From: Lihuaxuella thermophila
GTDB taxonomy: Bacteria; Bacillota; Bacilli; Thermoactinomycetales; Thermoactinomycetaceae
Reading direction: 5' to 3'
Length of the DNA stretch: 64,000 nt
Assembly: GCF_900110165.1 (NCBI RefSeq)
Contig: NZ_FOCQ01000001.1
Span: 186,001-250,000, forward strand
The position numbers were made by a program, and so were the translations under genes. The notes under the pieces are model-generated. The model did no database searches, was not told where the DNA came from, and worked only from the letters and a program-made list of their open reading frames with translations. Shown here piece after piece: positions 49,396-58,846 of this stretch (positions within the stretch are counted from its first letter, which is position 1; every line of letters begins with the position of its first letter).

Positions 49396-50688
49396 ATGTT
49401 GGTTCATCACCGCTTTTTCTGCGTCTACCTGGCCCGCTCCTTGACTGTTTTTGTCTTCACCCAATGAAACTGCCGCTCTTAGAAGACGCTGTTTGATTTC
49501 GTCCGGGCTGAGACTGGGATTGGCACTTACCATTAATGCGACTACACCCGCAACGATCGGAGTGGCCATCGAAGTGCCTGACAAGGAAAAGTAGTATTTT
49601 GCTATCCGTTTTTCCGGCATGGAAAGATCCAGAAAGGAGCATTTGCTTCGCAGGGAGACAATATTGGTCCCCGGAGCTAAGATGTCTGGTTTGGAGATCC
49701 CGTCTATGGTCGGGCCGCGGCTGGAAAATTTGGCGACTTTATCATCTGAGCGATCGGTTGTCTCATGATCATCAGTGGCTCCAACTGTGATGATGAGCGG
49801 GTGGATGCCGGGACTGCCGATCGTTCCGGGTTTCGGCCCACTGTTTCCGGCTGCGGCAACAACGACAATGCCAGATTTCCAGGCTTGCTCTACGATTTGA
49901 CACAGAGGGTCGTCTTTGTAAGGGATGTTCGCCTCGCTGCCAAGGGATAAGGAAATGACGCGAATATTGTATTCTTCCTTATGTCGGATACACCATTGTA
50001 TGCCGGCCATGACATTGGACAGACTTCCTTCTCCGAATCTGCCGAGAACTTTCACCCCGATGAGCAGCGCCTTTGGAGCCACGCCGCGATAACGTCCGGC
50101 CGAAAGTGTGCCGTCACCGGCTGCACATCCGGCACAGTGTGTGCCGTGTCCGTTATCATCGTACGGTTTGGTTTTGTGGTTCACGAAGTCGTGAAAAGCG
50201 ATAATTCTGGAAGCTATATCCGGATGAGGGGTAATTCCTGTATCGATCACAGCGATTGTGGCATTCTCTCCCAGGTTGTTCTGATCCCAAACCCGAGGGG
50301 CTCCGGTCGTGGGTGTGGCTGTATCCAACAAAGCATAAACGGTCCGATCCAGATAAACTTTTTTTACTCCCGGGATCTTCATGAGCAGGGGCAACCGGGA
50401 GATGGATACGGGCAGGGAAAAAGTATGAATACTGCTGAAATACTGATCGACAGAAAAGCCTGACTCGCTGAGCGGATTATTGGCATCGGTAAAAACTTGC
50501 ACCCGGTTGGGCTCCCACTGGACAAGAACGGGGATCTGCATAAATTTGTGGATGATTTTTTCCGCAGGAGCGCGGAGAGCTTGGGGAAAGTGACGCAAAA
50601 AGCCGCAACGATTCATCAGAGCGGAAATAAGCGCCGGGTCCATCCGCCCACGATGTTCTTGAATCCATCTGGATATCATGGATGACAT
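49384..50688 (-). CDS. S8 family peptidase, AprX-like
   Basis: The 434-residue subtilase has catalytic Asp in IAVIDTGITPHPDI, His in NGHGTHCAGCAAG and Ser in SGTSMATPIVAG, with Asn in VAAAGNSGPKPG. Size, the DDNGHGTHCAGCAAGDG block and lack of a signal peptide are like B. subtilis AprX, a large intracellular serine protease. A propeptide-like region precedes residue ~115. GAAAGGGG precedes ATG 50688. Confidence 0.92.
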   Translation of the reverse strand: MSSMISRWIQEHRGRMDPALISALMNRCGFLRHFPQALRAPAEKIIHKFMQIPVLVQWEPNRVQVFTDANNPLSESGFSVDQYFSSIHTFSLPVSISRLPLLMKIPGVKKVYLDRTVYALLDTATPTTGAPRVWDQNNLGENATIAVIDTGITPHPDIASRIIAFHDFVNHKTKPYDDNGHGTHCAGCAAGDGTLSAGRYRGVAPKALLIGVKVLGRFGEGSLSNVMAGIQWCIRHKEEYNIRVISLSLGSEANIPYKDDPLCQIVEQAWKSGIVVVAAAGNSGPKPGTIGSPGIHPLIITVGATDDHETTDRSDDKVAKFSSRGPTIDGISKPDILAPGTNIVSLRSKCSFLDLSMPEKRIAKYYFSLSGTSMATPIVAGVVALMVSANPSLSPDEIKQRLLRAAVSLGEDKNSQGAGQVDAEKAVMNQHLSS

Positions 50689-50948
50689 TCTGAATACCCC
50701 TTTCCGTCATTCTTGAATTCTCTCAGGTAGGATATGAATGATAGAAAGGAGATGACACGTCATATATCCAGCATTTTTCAGATTCCATGCCTGTCCCGGA
50801 CATAAAAGGTTGCAAAACGGAACGATACCGGCATGGGTTTTGTGGTAAACTATTATTCGATTACATATGCGTTTCTCAACAAGTGAACAGGTGGAACAGG
50901 CAATTGAGGGAATCGCTTTCTTCAACTTGAAAAGGGCTGTTGGATGAT

Positions 50949-52925
50949 ATGAAACATTGGCAGCAAAGATCAGGAAAACATGAATGGACTTTTGCAAGAT
51001 TACAAGTATTCTGGCTCGTTGTTTTTCTGCTCTTTGTCATACTCATTTTAAGACTTGGCTGGATTCAGTTGGGAGTTGGTGAGAAGTATCATCAGTTGGC
51101 CATGGAGAACAACTTCAAACAAATTCCCATCCTCGCACCCAGAGGGAAGATTTTTGACCGAAATGGCAAGTTGCTGGTCAGCAATCAGTCCATTTTTACG
51201 GCGATCTATCTGGAACCGGACAGTTCCAAGGAGGAGAAACTCAAGACGGCGAAGGCGTTATCCAAGGCCTTACGTCTCCCTCTCGCTGAGGTTTTGGAGG
51301 CCATGGATGTAGGGCTTGATGAGAAGGGGAATCGTATTCCGCGCAGGCAACCTCCCTATTTTCCGAAAAAAATCAAAGATCGCCTGACGGAAAAAGAGGT
51401 GGTCATCCTCTCGGAGAACCCCGAACAATTTCCGGGTGTCAATATTTTTTCCGAACCGCTCCGGGAGTATCGCAAAGATACATTTGCGGTTCAGACGATC
51501 GGTTATGTGCGTCCGTTTGCCGGTGCAAAAGCATCGCTTAAGAAATATCGGCAGGCTGCCTCCAAACCTGAAGCAGGTGGCTATCTGGATTGGGAACAGG
51601 TGGGCATGGACGGCTTGGAGTACAGTTATCAAGACCAGCTGCGGGGAAAACACGGTTATCGCCTGGTCCGGGTCAATGCCACCGGCAAATTGGTGGAAGT
51701 GTTGAAAGAAGTGAAGCCCCGCCCCGGAAATGATCTCATCTTATCCCTGGACGAAAAAATGCAATTCGGGGCAGAAGAGTTCATTGAAAATCACCTTCGT
51801 TCCTTACGGAACACCAGAGGAAAGGATTACGCCCCCTATGCGAAAAATGCGTATGCGGTGGCGATGGAAGTAAAAACGGGCCGAATTCGGGCGATGGTAA
51901 GTTATCCCGATTACGATCCGAATATTTGGAACGGAAAGGTGACCGCCGCGGATTACCGGAACCTGAGTTATGTCATGCGCAACGGGACCATTCGTGAAGC
52001 GCCGTATGATGCCCGGTCAGCGGATCAACCCGAGCAAGAATACCTGAAACATCCGTTATCGGTTCTCCCGCTCGGCTCCACCTTTAAACCTCTGACCGTG
52101 CTGATCGGACTGAACAAAGGGATGATCTCCCCGCATACTGTTTGGTCTGATCCGGCCGCTTATTATTACGCGCCGGGGACTCCTCCTGTCCGCAATGCCG
52201 GAGGGCATGACTACGGTGCATTAACACCGGAAAAAGCGATCCAAAAATCGGCCAATACGTTTATGGCCTGGACTTTTACCAATTGGTACCGCAACGAGAA
52301 ACAAAAAAGCCTCCGAGAGCTCGAACAAATCACCCATGCTTTTGGGCTTGGAGTTTCCACGGGAATCAATCTGGTCGGGGAGCAGGATGGTTCCGAGGAT
52401 TATAAGGTCATTGCCAAACGAAATTCCGGCTTGGGAGCGATGGCTTTGGCCTCCTTCGGGCAGGCCCAGCGTTACACGGCTTTGCAGCTCGCGCAATATA
52501 CAGCCACGCTCGCCAATAACGGAGTCAGGGTAAGGCCGCAACTGGTGGAAAGGATTGTCGATCCCGCGACTGGTAAGGCGAAAGAGATCCAGCCGGAGGT
52601 CTTAAATCGCGTCCCGATTAAACGCGAGTATTTTGACATTGTCCGCCGGGGAATGATTCAAGTCACCGGGCCCGGAGGCACGGCTTCCCACCTGTTTGAT
52701 CATCTGCCGTTTCAAGTGGCTGCAAAAACGGGGACTTCCGAGCAGGATATCCCGGGGAGGGGGAGAGTGGAAAATTCCGTCTTTATCGCCTTTGCCCCGG
52801 CCGATGATCCGGAAATCGCCGTGGCCGTCGTCGTACCGGAAGGCGGTTACGGGGCGGTTGCCGCCGGTCCCATCGCGGAATATTTGATTTCCGCTTACTA
52901 TGAACAATTCATGAAACAAAGGTGA
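50949..52925 (+). CDS. Class B penicillin-binding protein (transpeptidase)
   Basis: The 658-residue protein has one N-terminal membrane helix (LQVFWLVVFLLFVILILRLGWIQL), a PBP dimer domain (APRGKIFDRNGKLLVSN) and a transpeptidase domain with S-x-x-K in LPLGSTFKPLT, S-x-N in KSANTF and K-T-G in AAKTGTSEQ. It crosslinks peptidoglycan outside the membrane. It resembles PBP2-type proteins of sporulating Bacillota; whether it is vegetative or spore-specific is unclear. DUF502 follows 11 bases later. Confidence 0.9.
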   Translation: MKHWQQRSGKHEWTFARLQVFWLVVFLLFVILILRLGWIQLGVGEKYHQLAMENNFKQIPILAPRGKIFDRNGKLLVSNQSIFTAIYLEPDSSKEEKLKTAKALSKALRLPLAEVLEAMDVGLDEKGNRIPRRQPPYFPKKIKDRLTEKEVVILSENPEQFPGVNIFSEPLREYRKDTFAVQTIGYVRPFAGAKASLKKYRQAASKPEAGGYLDWEQVGMDGLEYSYQDQLRGKHGYRLVRVNATGKLVEVLKEVKPRPGNDLILSLDEKMQFGAEEFIENHLRSLRNTRGKDYAPYAKNAYAVAMEVKTGRIRAMVSYPDYDPNIWNGKVTAADYRNLSYVMRNGTIREAPYDARSADQPEQEYLKHPLSVLPLGSTFKPLTVLIGLNKGMISPHTVWSDPAAYYYAPGTPPVRNAGGHDYGALTPEKAIQKSANTFMAWTFTNWYRNEKQKSLRELEQITHAFGLGVSTGINLVGEQDGSEDYKVIAKRNSGLGAMALASFGQAQRYTALQLAQYTATLANNGVRVRPQLVERIVDPATGKAKEIQPEVLNRVPIKREYFDIVRRGMIQVTGPGGTASHLFDHLPFQVAAKTGTSEQDIPGRGRVENSVFIAFAPADDPEIAVAVVVPEGGYGAVAAGPIAEYLISAYYEQFMKQR

Positions 52926-52936
52926 GGTGAGCGGTT

Positions 52937-53569
52937 TTGAAAAAGTTCCGCATCATGAAACGGCTGAGCATATATTTTTTTAACGGATTGTTGGTGATCC
53001 TGCCGATCGCCGGCACGCTGTATCTGTTGAACTACTTTTATAAATTGATCAATGGATGGGGTAACTTCTGGTTGACCAAATTGTCCGTGGAGTGGAAATT
53101 TCCCGGGATCGGCCTGATCACGGTACTCCTGCTGGTGTTGCTGATCGGCTTTGGTGCCAGGCTGTGGATAACCAAAAAATTGCTGGAAACCCTGGAGGCA
53201 GTGATTGAACGAATCCCGCTCATCAAAGGGGTTTACGGAACACTGAAGGATACGCTCCAATCATTTATCGGAGAAAAGAAATCATTTGACACGGTTGTAT
53301 TTGTGACCGTAGCGGATTCCAAACGGATTGGGTTTTTAACGGTCAAAGAACCGGTCTTCAAGACCCGTGACGGGAAAGAATATGTAGGTGTTTATTTCCC
53401 GCAGAGTATGCAGTTCGCCGGAGATTTGCACTGGTTTGAACGGGAACGGGTGGAAAAGCTGGATCTCCCGGTGGATGAAGCGCTGCAACTGGTGCTGTCA
53501 GCCGGGGTTGCCGTCAAAAGGAAATCCCACCCGCCGGTAGCGGATGGGACTGTGAGAAGTGATACTTAG
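52937..53569 (+). CDS. DUF502 family membrane protein
   Basis: The 210-residue protein has two N-terminal helices (FNGLLVILPIAGTLYLLNYF, GLITVLLLVLLIGFGARL) and the family core IERIPLIKGVYGTLKDTLQSF, FLTVKEP and VYFPQSMQFAGD-like segments. Function unknown. It is in an operon with the PBP gene and overlaps the convergent gamma SASP by four bases. Confidence 0.85.
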   Translation: MKKFRIMKRLSIYFFNGLLVILPIAGTLYLLNYFYKLINGWGNFWLTKLSVEWKFPGIGLITVLLLVLLIGFGARLWITKKLLETLEAVIERIPLIKGVYGTLKDTLQSFIGEKKSFDTVVFVTVADSKRIGFLTVKEPVFKTRDGKEYVGVYFPQSMQFAGDLHWFERERVEKLDLPVDEALQLVLSAGVAVKRKSHPPVADGTVRSDT

Positions 53570-53772
53570 AATTGGTTTTGATTTTTCCGAGCCTGAGATT
53601 GTGCGTTTTTTTGGCGCACCGCTTGAGCGTTGGTCTCGGAAGCGAACTCAAATTGAGCGTTTTGAGCACCTTTGCTTTGGTAACCGCCCGGGCTTTGAGC
53701 CGCTGCTTGATTTTGCTGACGAACTTGTTGAGCGTTCGTTTTGCTAGCTTGAGGTTGTTGCTGTTGTGGCAT
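53566..53772 (-). CDS. Gamma-type small acid-soluble spore protein
   Basis: The 68-residue protein is Gln/Asn/Ala-rich with two related halves: ASKTNAQQVRQQNQ.. and ..FASETNAQAVRQKNAQSQ. The EFASETNAQ segment matches the germination-protease site of gamma SASPs (SspE). It does not bind DNA but stores amino acids. AGGAGGTGA precedes the ATG. A sigma-G promoter lies upstream. Confidence 0.93.
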   Translation of the reverse strand: MPQQQQPQASKTNAQQVRQQNQAAAQSPGGYQSKGAQNAQFEFASETNAQAVRQKNAQSQARKNQNQF

Positions 53773-53792
53773 GAGTATCACCTCCTGGTAGG

Positions 53793-53822
53793 TAGCATGC
53801 CCGCGGCGTCGAATAAATATTG
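53793..53822 (-). promoter_or_regulatory. Sigma-G-like promoter of the gamma SASP gene
   Basis: On the minus strand CAATA (53818-53822) and CATGCTA (53793-53799, perfect CATNHTA) lie 18 bp apart. Confidence 0.55.
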
Positions 53823-53867
53823 CATCCGATTTTTTCCTATCTCATTCTCTGTTTTTGGGAGGCATGT

Positions 53868-54725
53868 ATGAACCGATCATTATCGCGTATGTTTTGGAGG
53901 TGGCTGCCCAAAAAGAAAATATCCCGCTGGGCAGGGGCGTTTGCCAAACATCCGGCCAGCCGCCATCTCATCCCTTGGTACATCAAACACTTCGATATCG
54001 ATTTGACCCCTGTGAAACGCCCGGTTCACGAATTTGAAAACCTGCTTGAGTTTTTTATCCGGGAACTTCATCCCGAAACACGTCCCATTGACCCGAATGA
54101 AGATGTGGTGGTAAGCCCTGTGGATGGAACCATTTCACAGATCGGTTCCATCCAGAACGGGACGTTGATTCAGGCAAAAGGAGTCACTTACTCTGTGGAG
54201 CAATTGTTGGGGCGGGATCAAGAATATGCCGGGAAATTCACAGGCGGGAAGTTTGTCACCATTTATTTGAGCCCGAGAGATTACCACCGCATTCACATGC
54301 CGGTATCCGGAACCGTCGAAGAACTAACCTATATTCCGGGAGACCTGTACCCGGTCAACGAGACGGGTGTGAAACTGATTCCGGGACTGTTCGCCCGGAA
54401 TGAACGGGTGATTTCGTATATCCAGACCCGCCACGGCCATCTCGCGCTGGTAAAAGTGGGAGCCACCAATGTCGGAAGCATTAAGGTGGTTTTTGATGAG
54501 AATGTGGCTACCAATCCTCAAGTTTCCAAGATGCTGGAACATAAGCAATACAAGGATGCCGTTGTTCTTGAAAAAGGGGAGGAACTGGGGCGTTTTGAAT
54601 TTGGTTCCACAGTGATTCTGCTGTTTGAACGGAATCAGATTGAATGGACGATCGATGCGGTTCCGGGGACAAAAGTACAAATGGGCCAAAGCCTGGCTCG
54701 CTTTTTAACAGCTGAGGGGGAATAA
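53868..54725 (+). CDS. psd: Phosphatidylserine decarboxylase
   Basis: The 285-residue proenzyme contains VVSPVDGTISQIG, IYLSPRDYHRIHMPVSG and the autocleavage motif GRFEFGSTVILLFE near the C-terminus, where the G-S-T Ser becomes the pyruvoyl group. It makes phosphatidylethanolamine from phosphatidylserine at the membrane. ATG 53868 follows GGGAGG. The pss partner is not in the window. A rhomboid gene follows two bases after its stop. Confidence 0.93.
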   Translation: MNRSLSRMFWRWLPKKKISRWAGAFAKHPASRHLIPWYIKHFDIDLTPVKRPVHEFENLLEFFIRELHPETRPIDPNEDVVVSPVDGTISQIGSIQNGTLIQAKGVTYSVEQLLGRDQEYAGKFTGGKFVTIYLSPRDYHRIHMPVSGTVEELTYIPGDLYPVNETGVKLIPGLFARNERVISYIQTRHGHLALVKVGATNVGSIKVVFDENVATNPQVSKMLEHKQYKDAVVLEKGEELGRFEFGSTVILLFERNQIEWTIDAVPGTKVQMGQSLARFLTAEGE

Positions 54726-54727
54726 CT

Positions 54728-55321
54728 TTGTTTGGACACACATGGATCCCTTTGCGGCGGTTCCCTCAGGTTTTTCCCGTGGTTACGAGCATATTGCTGG
54801 TGCAGACCGTTGTTTTTGTAATGTTGCTTTTGACAGGACACGTACAAGACCCGTCCACCTGGGTGCAATATGGTGCATACGAAAGATGGAGAGTGGAAGA
54901 GGGGGAATACTGGCGCCTGTTCTTTTCACTTTTTGTACATACCCAATTTTTGCATTTTTTATTTACATCTTTTTCCATCTACATTTTTGCACCACAACTT
55001 GAATGGTTATTGGGCCGATTTTCTTTCCTGATCTTATATCTTGCAACCGGGGTCATCGGCAATTGGGCATTATACTTGTTTGATATCAACGGAATTTACG
55101 CGGGAGCCGCCTCATCCGTCTATGGCTTTATGGGCGTCTATCTGTACCTTTATTTTCGTCGCCTGATCGATCCTCAGAGCGGAAAAGGGCTGCTTGTACT
55201 GATCCTCATCAATTTATTGTTGAATTTCAAATTGCTGGCTGTCCATCTGATGGCTTTGATCACAGGCTTCATCTTGGGGGCGATCATCATCACCCTGAAA
55301 CAGAACAAATATCAAGAGTAA
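54728..55321 (+). CDS. Rhomboid family intramembrane serine protease
   Basis: The 197-residue protein has six or so membrane helices with WRLFFSLFVHTQFLHFLF (Trp-Arg L1 loop and His-containing helix), GIYAGAASSVYGFMG (catalytic Ser) and KLLAVHLMALITGFILGA (catalytic His). TTG 54728 follows GAGGGGG. It is cotranscribed with psd. The small size fits a minimal bacterial rhomboid. Confidence 0.85.
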   Translation: MFGHTWIPLRRFPQVFPVVTSILLVQTVVFVMLLLTGHVQDPSTWVQYGAYERWRVEEGEYWRLFFSLFVHTQFLHFLFTSFSIYIFAPQLEWLLGRFSFLILYLATGVIGNWALYLFDINGIYAGAASSVYGFMGVYLYLYFRRLIDPQSGKGLLVLILINLLLNFKLLAVHLMALITGFILGAIIITLKQNKYQE

Positions 55322-55324
55322 ACA

Positions 55325-55357
55325 CCCGGAACCTGCTCCGGGCTTTTGTTTTTTTTC
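55325..55357 (+). terminator. Terminator after the rhomboid gene
   Basis: CCCGGA pairs with TCCGGG and is followed by a long T-rich run. Confidence 0.7.
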
Positions 55358-55420
55358 GCTCGTAATGAATTTCTATTTAAAATCGGGTCAGTTGGTTAAG
55401 CTATACTTGGTGAGTGACTT

Positions 55421-56635
55421 ATGCGGATCTTGGGAAACGTTGACCGACTGGATCGGGAAGCTTGGCTGTTAATATTGGAAAGCGGCTTATTTGCCATTGC
55501 CACGGCTTTATCCAACACGTTTGTCAACGTATATCTATGGAAAATCAAAAATGACCTGATCATAATCAGTTGGTTTAACTTCACCCATTATTTGACCGGG
55601 GCCGTCACTTTTATTTTCGCCGGATGGATCTCTAAACGGATCGACCGCGTGATTGCCATTCGTCTGGGTGTCATCTTCCTCTCTGTGTTTTATCTTTCTG
55701 TGCTGCTATTGGGAACCCAAGCGATCGATTACGTGATCCTGTTGGGGATCTTGCTGGGGGTCGGGGGAGGATTTTTTTGGCTCGCGTATAATGTCCTGTA
55801 TTTCGAAATCACCGAGCGGGAGAATCGGGATATATACAATGGCATTAACGGCTTAATGAGTTCAGGGGTCGGAATCATCGCCCCTTTGCTCTCCGGCTGG
55901 ATCATCACCAGAGTGGATCAGTTTACGGGTTACACCGTTATTTTCGCGATTTCACTTGGCATTTTTTTGGCAGCGGTCGTGGTCAGCTTTTTTTTTAAAA
56001 GACGGGTCCCTCAGGGGCGTTACCGGCTTGTTTCCGTGCTGTCTTGGACCAACCAGCGGAAACACCATTGGCAATGGGTCAGTTTGGCGATGATCTCTCA
56101 AGGGATGAGGGAAGGCGTTTTTGTCTTTTTAATCGGCCTTCTTGTATTTGTCATCACGAAAAATGAGCTGACGTTAGGGACTTTTTTTACGGCGGCGTCG
56201 CTTGTTTCCCTGTTGTCCTTTTATATAGTGGGCCGGTTTGTCAAGCCGAAGGTGCGAAACACATTCATCTTCATCGGAACGGTGATGATGGGGCTGGCCG
56301 TTCTTCCTTTCATCTTCCACATCAGCAGTTGGACGATTTTTATCCTGGGCGTGGGTGGGGCCCTCTTTTACCCGTTGTATGCGGCTCCGCTAACATCCAT
56401 CGTCTTTGATATCATCGGGAAAAACGAAGAAACGGCCAAGCTGCGGGTGGAATATGTCGTTGCCAGGGAGCTGGCGCTCAATTTGGGAAGGCTGACCAGT
56501 ATTCTCATCTTTATTTGGTGGGTGAGTATTTCCGCTGATCTCATGCACCTACGCTGGTTTATACTGGCGATGGCGTTTGTACAATTGGGGGTCTGGTTCG
56601 CCATCCGCCGGGTTCCCCCGTTAAAAACCGCATGA
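55421..56635 (+). CDS. MFS transporter
   Basis: The 404-residue protein has about 12 membrane helices in the MFS pattern (ILGILLGVGGGFFWLAYNVLYFEI, LSGWIITRVDQFTGYTVIFAISLGIFLAAVVVSFFF). It belongs with the YxiO/UMF1-like group of uncharacterised Bacillota MFS proteins. Substrate unknown. A terminator at 56641 follows. Confidence 0.8.
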   Translation: MRILGNVDRLDREAWLLILESGLFAIATALSNTFVNVYLWKIKNDLIIISWFNFTHYLTGAVTFIFAGWISKRIDRVIAIRLGVIFLSVFYLSVLLLGTQAIDYVILLGILLGVGGGFFWLAYNVLYFEITERENRDIYNGINGLMSSGVGIIAPLLSGWIITRVDQFTGYTVIFAISLGIFLAAVVVSFFFKRRVPQGRYRLVSVLSWTNQRKHHWQWVSLAMISQGMREGVFVFLIGLLVFVITKNELTLGTFFTAASLVSLLSFYIVGRFVKPKVRNTFIFIGTVMMGLAVLPFIFHISSWTIFILGVGGALFYPLYAAPLTSIVFDIIGKNEETAKLRVEYVVARELALNLGRLTSILIFIWWVSISADLMHLRWFILAMAFVQLGVWFAIRRVPPLKTA

Positions 56636-56640
56636 AACCG

Positions 56641-56682
56641 CATCTTCCCAGCCGACCGCTTTTGAGGTTAGCTGGGAAGATG
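56641..56682. terminator. Bidirectional terminator
   Basis: CATCTTCCCAGC pairs perfectly with GCTGGGAAGATG between convergent genes. Confidence 0.7.
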
Positions 56683-56696
56683 GATGTTCAGGAAGG

Positions 56697-57023
56697 CTAA
56701 ATTTTTTGCGCCCACCGGCTGGTGAAGGGATAATGATAGTTTTTTCCCTCGATCGCCCGAATGACGGCGATCACGGTGACGATAAAAGCGAACACGACCA
56801 GAACAGGGACGAGTAAAAAGCCGATCAGAATAAACATGGTCCAGGAAGCGAGATAGATGGCAATGTACATGACCAGCTGAAAGATGAGGGCTTCCCGGGC
56901 ATGTTCGCGAACAAACGGAGAGTCTCGTCTCAACAGCAGGATCATCAGGGGACCGAGAATGGGGAAAAAAAGAGCGCTGACATGACAAATCACCCCAAGC
57001 CATTTTTCTTCCGTCGTAACCAT
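56697..57023 (-). CDS. DUF4870 small membrane protein
   Basis: The 108-residue protein has four short membrane segments and the family pattern GVICHVSALFFPILGPLMILLLRRDSPFVREHAREALIFQLVMYIAIY and an AIEGKNYHYPF end. Function unknown; single gene. Confidence 0.85.
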   Translation of the reverse strand: MVTTEEKWLGVICHVSALFFPILGPLMILLLRRDSPFVREHAREALIFQLVMYIAIYLASWTMFILIGFLLVPVLVVFAFIVTVIAVIRAIEGKNYHYPFTSRWAQKI

Positions 57024-57235
57024 TTTTCACCTCATGAGGATCGACGTTCATTGTTGTGCAAACTGTCATGCAATTTCTATTATTTATAAAGATGATATTC
57101 TGTATAAAAGCATTGGTTCCTCCTTGTATTCACACAGGGGACTTTAATCCCACTTGTCCGCTCTGTCATCCGTATTGAAAACATCTTTTGCTCATACATT
57201 TAAATGACTCTTTGTCAATGAGGAGTGAGGGTGGC

Positions 57236-57721
57236 ATGTATTATTTTGCATATGGCTCATGTATGGATGCGGAAAGCTTTTCCAATACCGTCGGGAAAGA
57301 GAATTATGAAGTATTGGGGGCGGCCGTGTTGCCTGATTACCGTCTCGCCTTCAATCTGTACAGCGAAACCAGAAAAGGCGGAGTGGCCGATGTCGTCATG
57401 TCTCCGGGTGATCAGGTGGAAGGAGTTTTATACCGGTTAAGTCCGGAAGCTCTTCCCCCGTTGGATCAAAGGGAAGGGGTTGAGCTTGGCCGATATCGAA
57501 GAGTATATGTGAACGTCCATTGGCAGGGACGTGTCCTATCGGCGATGACTTATACAGTGGTGGAGAAACTTCCGGACGAAATCCCGCCGAGCATGGAGTA
57601 TGCCCGATTGGTCTATAACGGGGCCCGGCAGCAACTGAGCGATGCTTACCGGAAAAAGCTTGTCCGGGAATGGAGCGAAAAATTTGGTCTGGATGACTTT
57701 TTGAAAAAAGAAGACGCGTAA
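57236..57721 (+). CDS. Gamma-glutamylcyclotransferase-like (GGCT/AIG2) protein
   Basis: The 161-residue protein opens with the family signature YYFAYGSCMDAESF (YGS loop) and has PDYRLAFNLYSETRKGGVADVVMSPGDQVEGVLYRL followed by a Glu-containing LDQREGVELGRYRR. Members cleave gamma-glutamyl amines or cyclise gamma-glutamyl dipeptides; the exact substrate is unknown. GAGGAGTGAGGGTG precedes the ATG. Confidence 0.85.
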   Translation: MYYFAYGSCMDAESFSNTVGKENYEVLGAAVLPDYRLAFNLYSETRKGGVADVVMSPGDQVEGVLYRLSPEALPPLDQREGVELGRYRRVYVNVHWQGRVLSAMTYTVVEKLPDEIPPSMEYARLVYNGARQQLSDAYRKKLVREWSEKFGLDDFLKKEDA

Positions 57722-57992
57722 AAGGATTCATCGAGGGATTGACGAAAGTGAGTGGTTCTGTTTGGGGTGGACAGGATTTGAATCAGGGGCAATTCTCCAT
57801 ACGGTATGGTTTTAAGATGGTACATGTGCGATGAATTTCTGCTTTGTTGCAATCATCCGTCAGAGCAGGGTAATTGATCGAATAGTTCGTATTCAGTTTG
57901 AGAGAGTGGCAGAAATCTGGTAGCAAATATCTGGGAATGATCCCGTTTTCGTGATACAATAAGGCGACTTACATTGAACGGGAGAGGTTGTC

Positions 57993-58352
57993 GTGGATTT
58001 TCAAGCGATGTTCCAACAAATCCTGGATGGTCAACAGGAAATCAAAGAGAGCCTGAATCAAGTTGAAATCAGAATAGACAGGATTGAAGAGAGCCTGAAT
58101 CAGGTCGAAACCAGAATGGACAGGATTGAACAGAGCCTGGATCAGGTTGAAACCCGAATGGACAGGATCGAACAGGGCCTGGACCAAGTTGAAACCCGAA
58201 TGGACAAGATCGAGAAGACACTGGACAAAATTGAAACTAGACTGGACCGGATCGAGCAACAACAAAACGATGAAGTAAAAGTCTTGTATGCGGATGTCCG
58301 GAAGGTTAAACAAATTTTTAGCCCCAAAGTGTTGGAAGCTGTGAGTGAATAA
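57993..58352 (+). CDS. Coiled-coil protein with tandem 14-residue repeats
   Basis: The 119-residue protein contains five to six near-identical 14-residue units with the theme SLNQVETRMDRIEQ (about residues 19-88), ideal for a long continuous coiled coil. The C-terminus (VKVLYADVRKVKQIFSPK) is distinct. Function unknown; similar repeat proteins are often annotated as hypothetical or tropomyosin-like. GTG 57993 follows GGGAGAGG. A terminator follows. Confidence 0.7.
   Translation: MDFQAMFQQILDGQQEIKESLNQVEIRIDRIEESLNQVETRMDRIEQSLDQVETRMDRIEQGLDQVETRMDKIEKTLDKIETRLDRIEQQQNDEVKVLYADVRKVKQIFSPKVLEAVSE
58046..58255 (+). repeat. Five tandem 42-bp repeats in a coding region
   Basis: The DNA encoding the coiled coil repeats every 42 bp with the theme AGCCTGAATCAGGTTGAAAC. 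Copies 2-4 are most alike, consistent with recent slippage expansion. Confidence 0.75.
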
Positions 58353-58358
58353 TAATTT

Positions 58359-58390
58359 CCCCTTCTGCTAAATGCAAAAGGGGTTTTTTG
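58359..58390 (+). terminator. Terminator after the coiled-coil gene
   Basis: CCCCTT pairs with AAGGGG and is followed by six Ts. Confidence 0.7.
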
Positions 58391-58438
58391 ATAGGATCGG
58401 GGTGAGGCGATCTTCCTTGATTTCACGATTTTTGATAC

Positions 58439-58846
58439 TTAAGAACGCCAGGTTCTCCGCCATTTCATGTTTTGTTTCCGTTCTTCGTCTTCTTTATACT
58501 CCACTTTGAAGAACAGCGTAAGGGGCCAATAGATGAGAAAGACCCACGGAAAAACACCAGCACTGGACAGAGGTTCAGGCAAAAAATCAAAAACATCAAC
58601 GGCGAGGACCATCAGACCAAATATGCTGAATGCCAGAAGTGGTGCAGAGATTTTCCTGTTGCCGATAATGATGTATTTTTCTTCTCTGGCTTCCCTGAAA
58701 AGGGGAATCAAAAAAATGAGCAGTAAGATGGTTATCAGTGCAACAACCAAACTTTCCAGATCTGACAGCCCTAACTTTGGCCCCGCGGTCGAAAAAATGA
58801 AACTGCCGATTGTGATCATCAAAATAATGCGCGCCCCCAGAGTCAT
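58439..58846 (-). CDS. Small membrane protein of unknown function
   Basis: The 135-residue protein has about four hydrophobic segments (LGARIILMITIGSFIF, LVVALITILLLIFLIPLF, LLAFSIFGLMVLAVDVFDFL, VFPWVFLIYWPLTLFF) and a charged tail. No family recognised. GGGAGGCG precedes ATG 58846. Confidence 0.6.
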   Translation of the reverse strand: MTLGARIILMITIGSFIFSTAGPKLGLSDLESLVVALITILLLIFLIPLFREAREEKYIIIGNRKISAPLLAFSIFGLMVLAVDVFDFLPEPLSSAGVFPWVFLIYWPLTLFFKVEYKEDEERKQNMKWRRTWRS

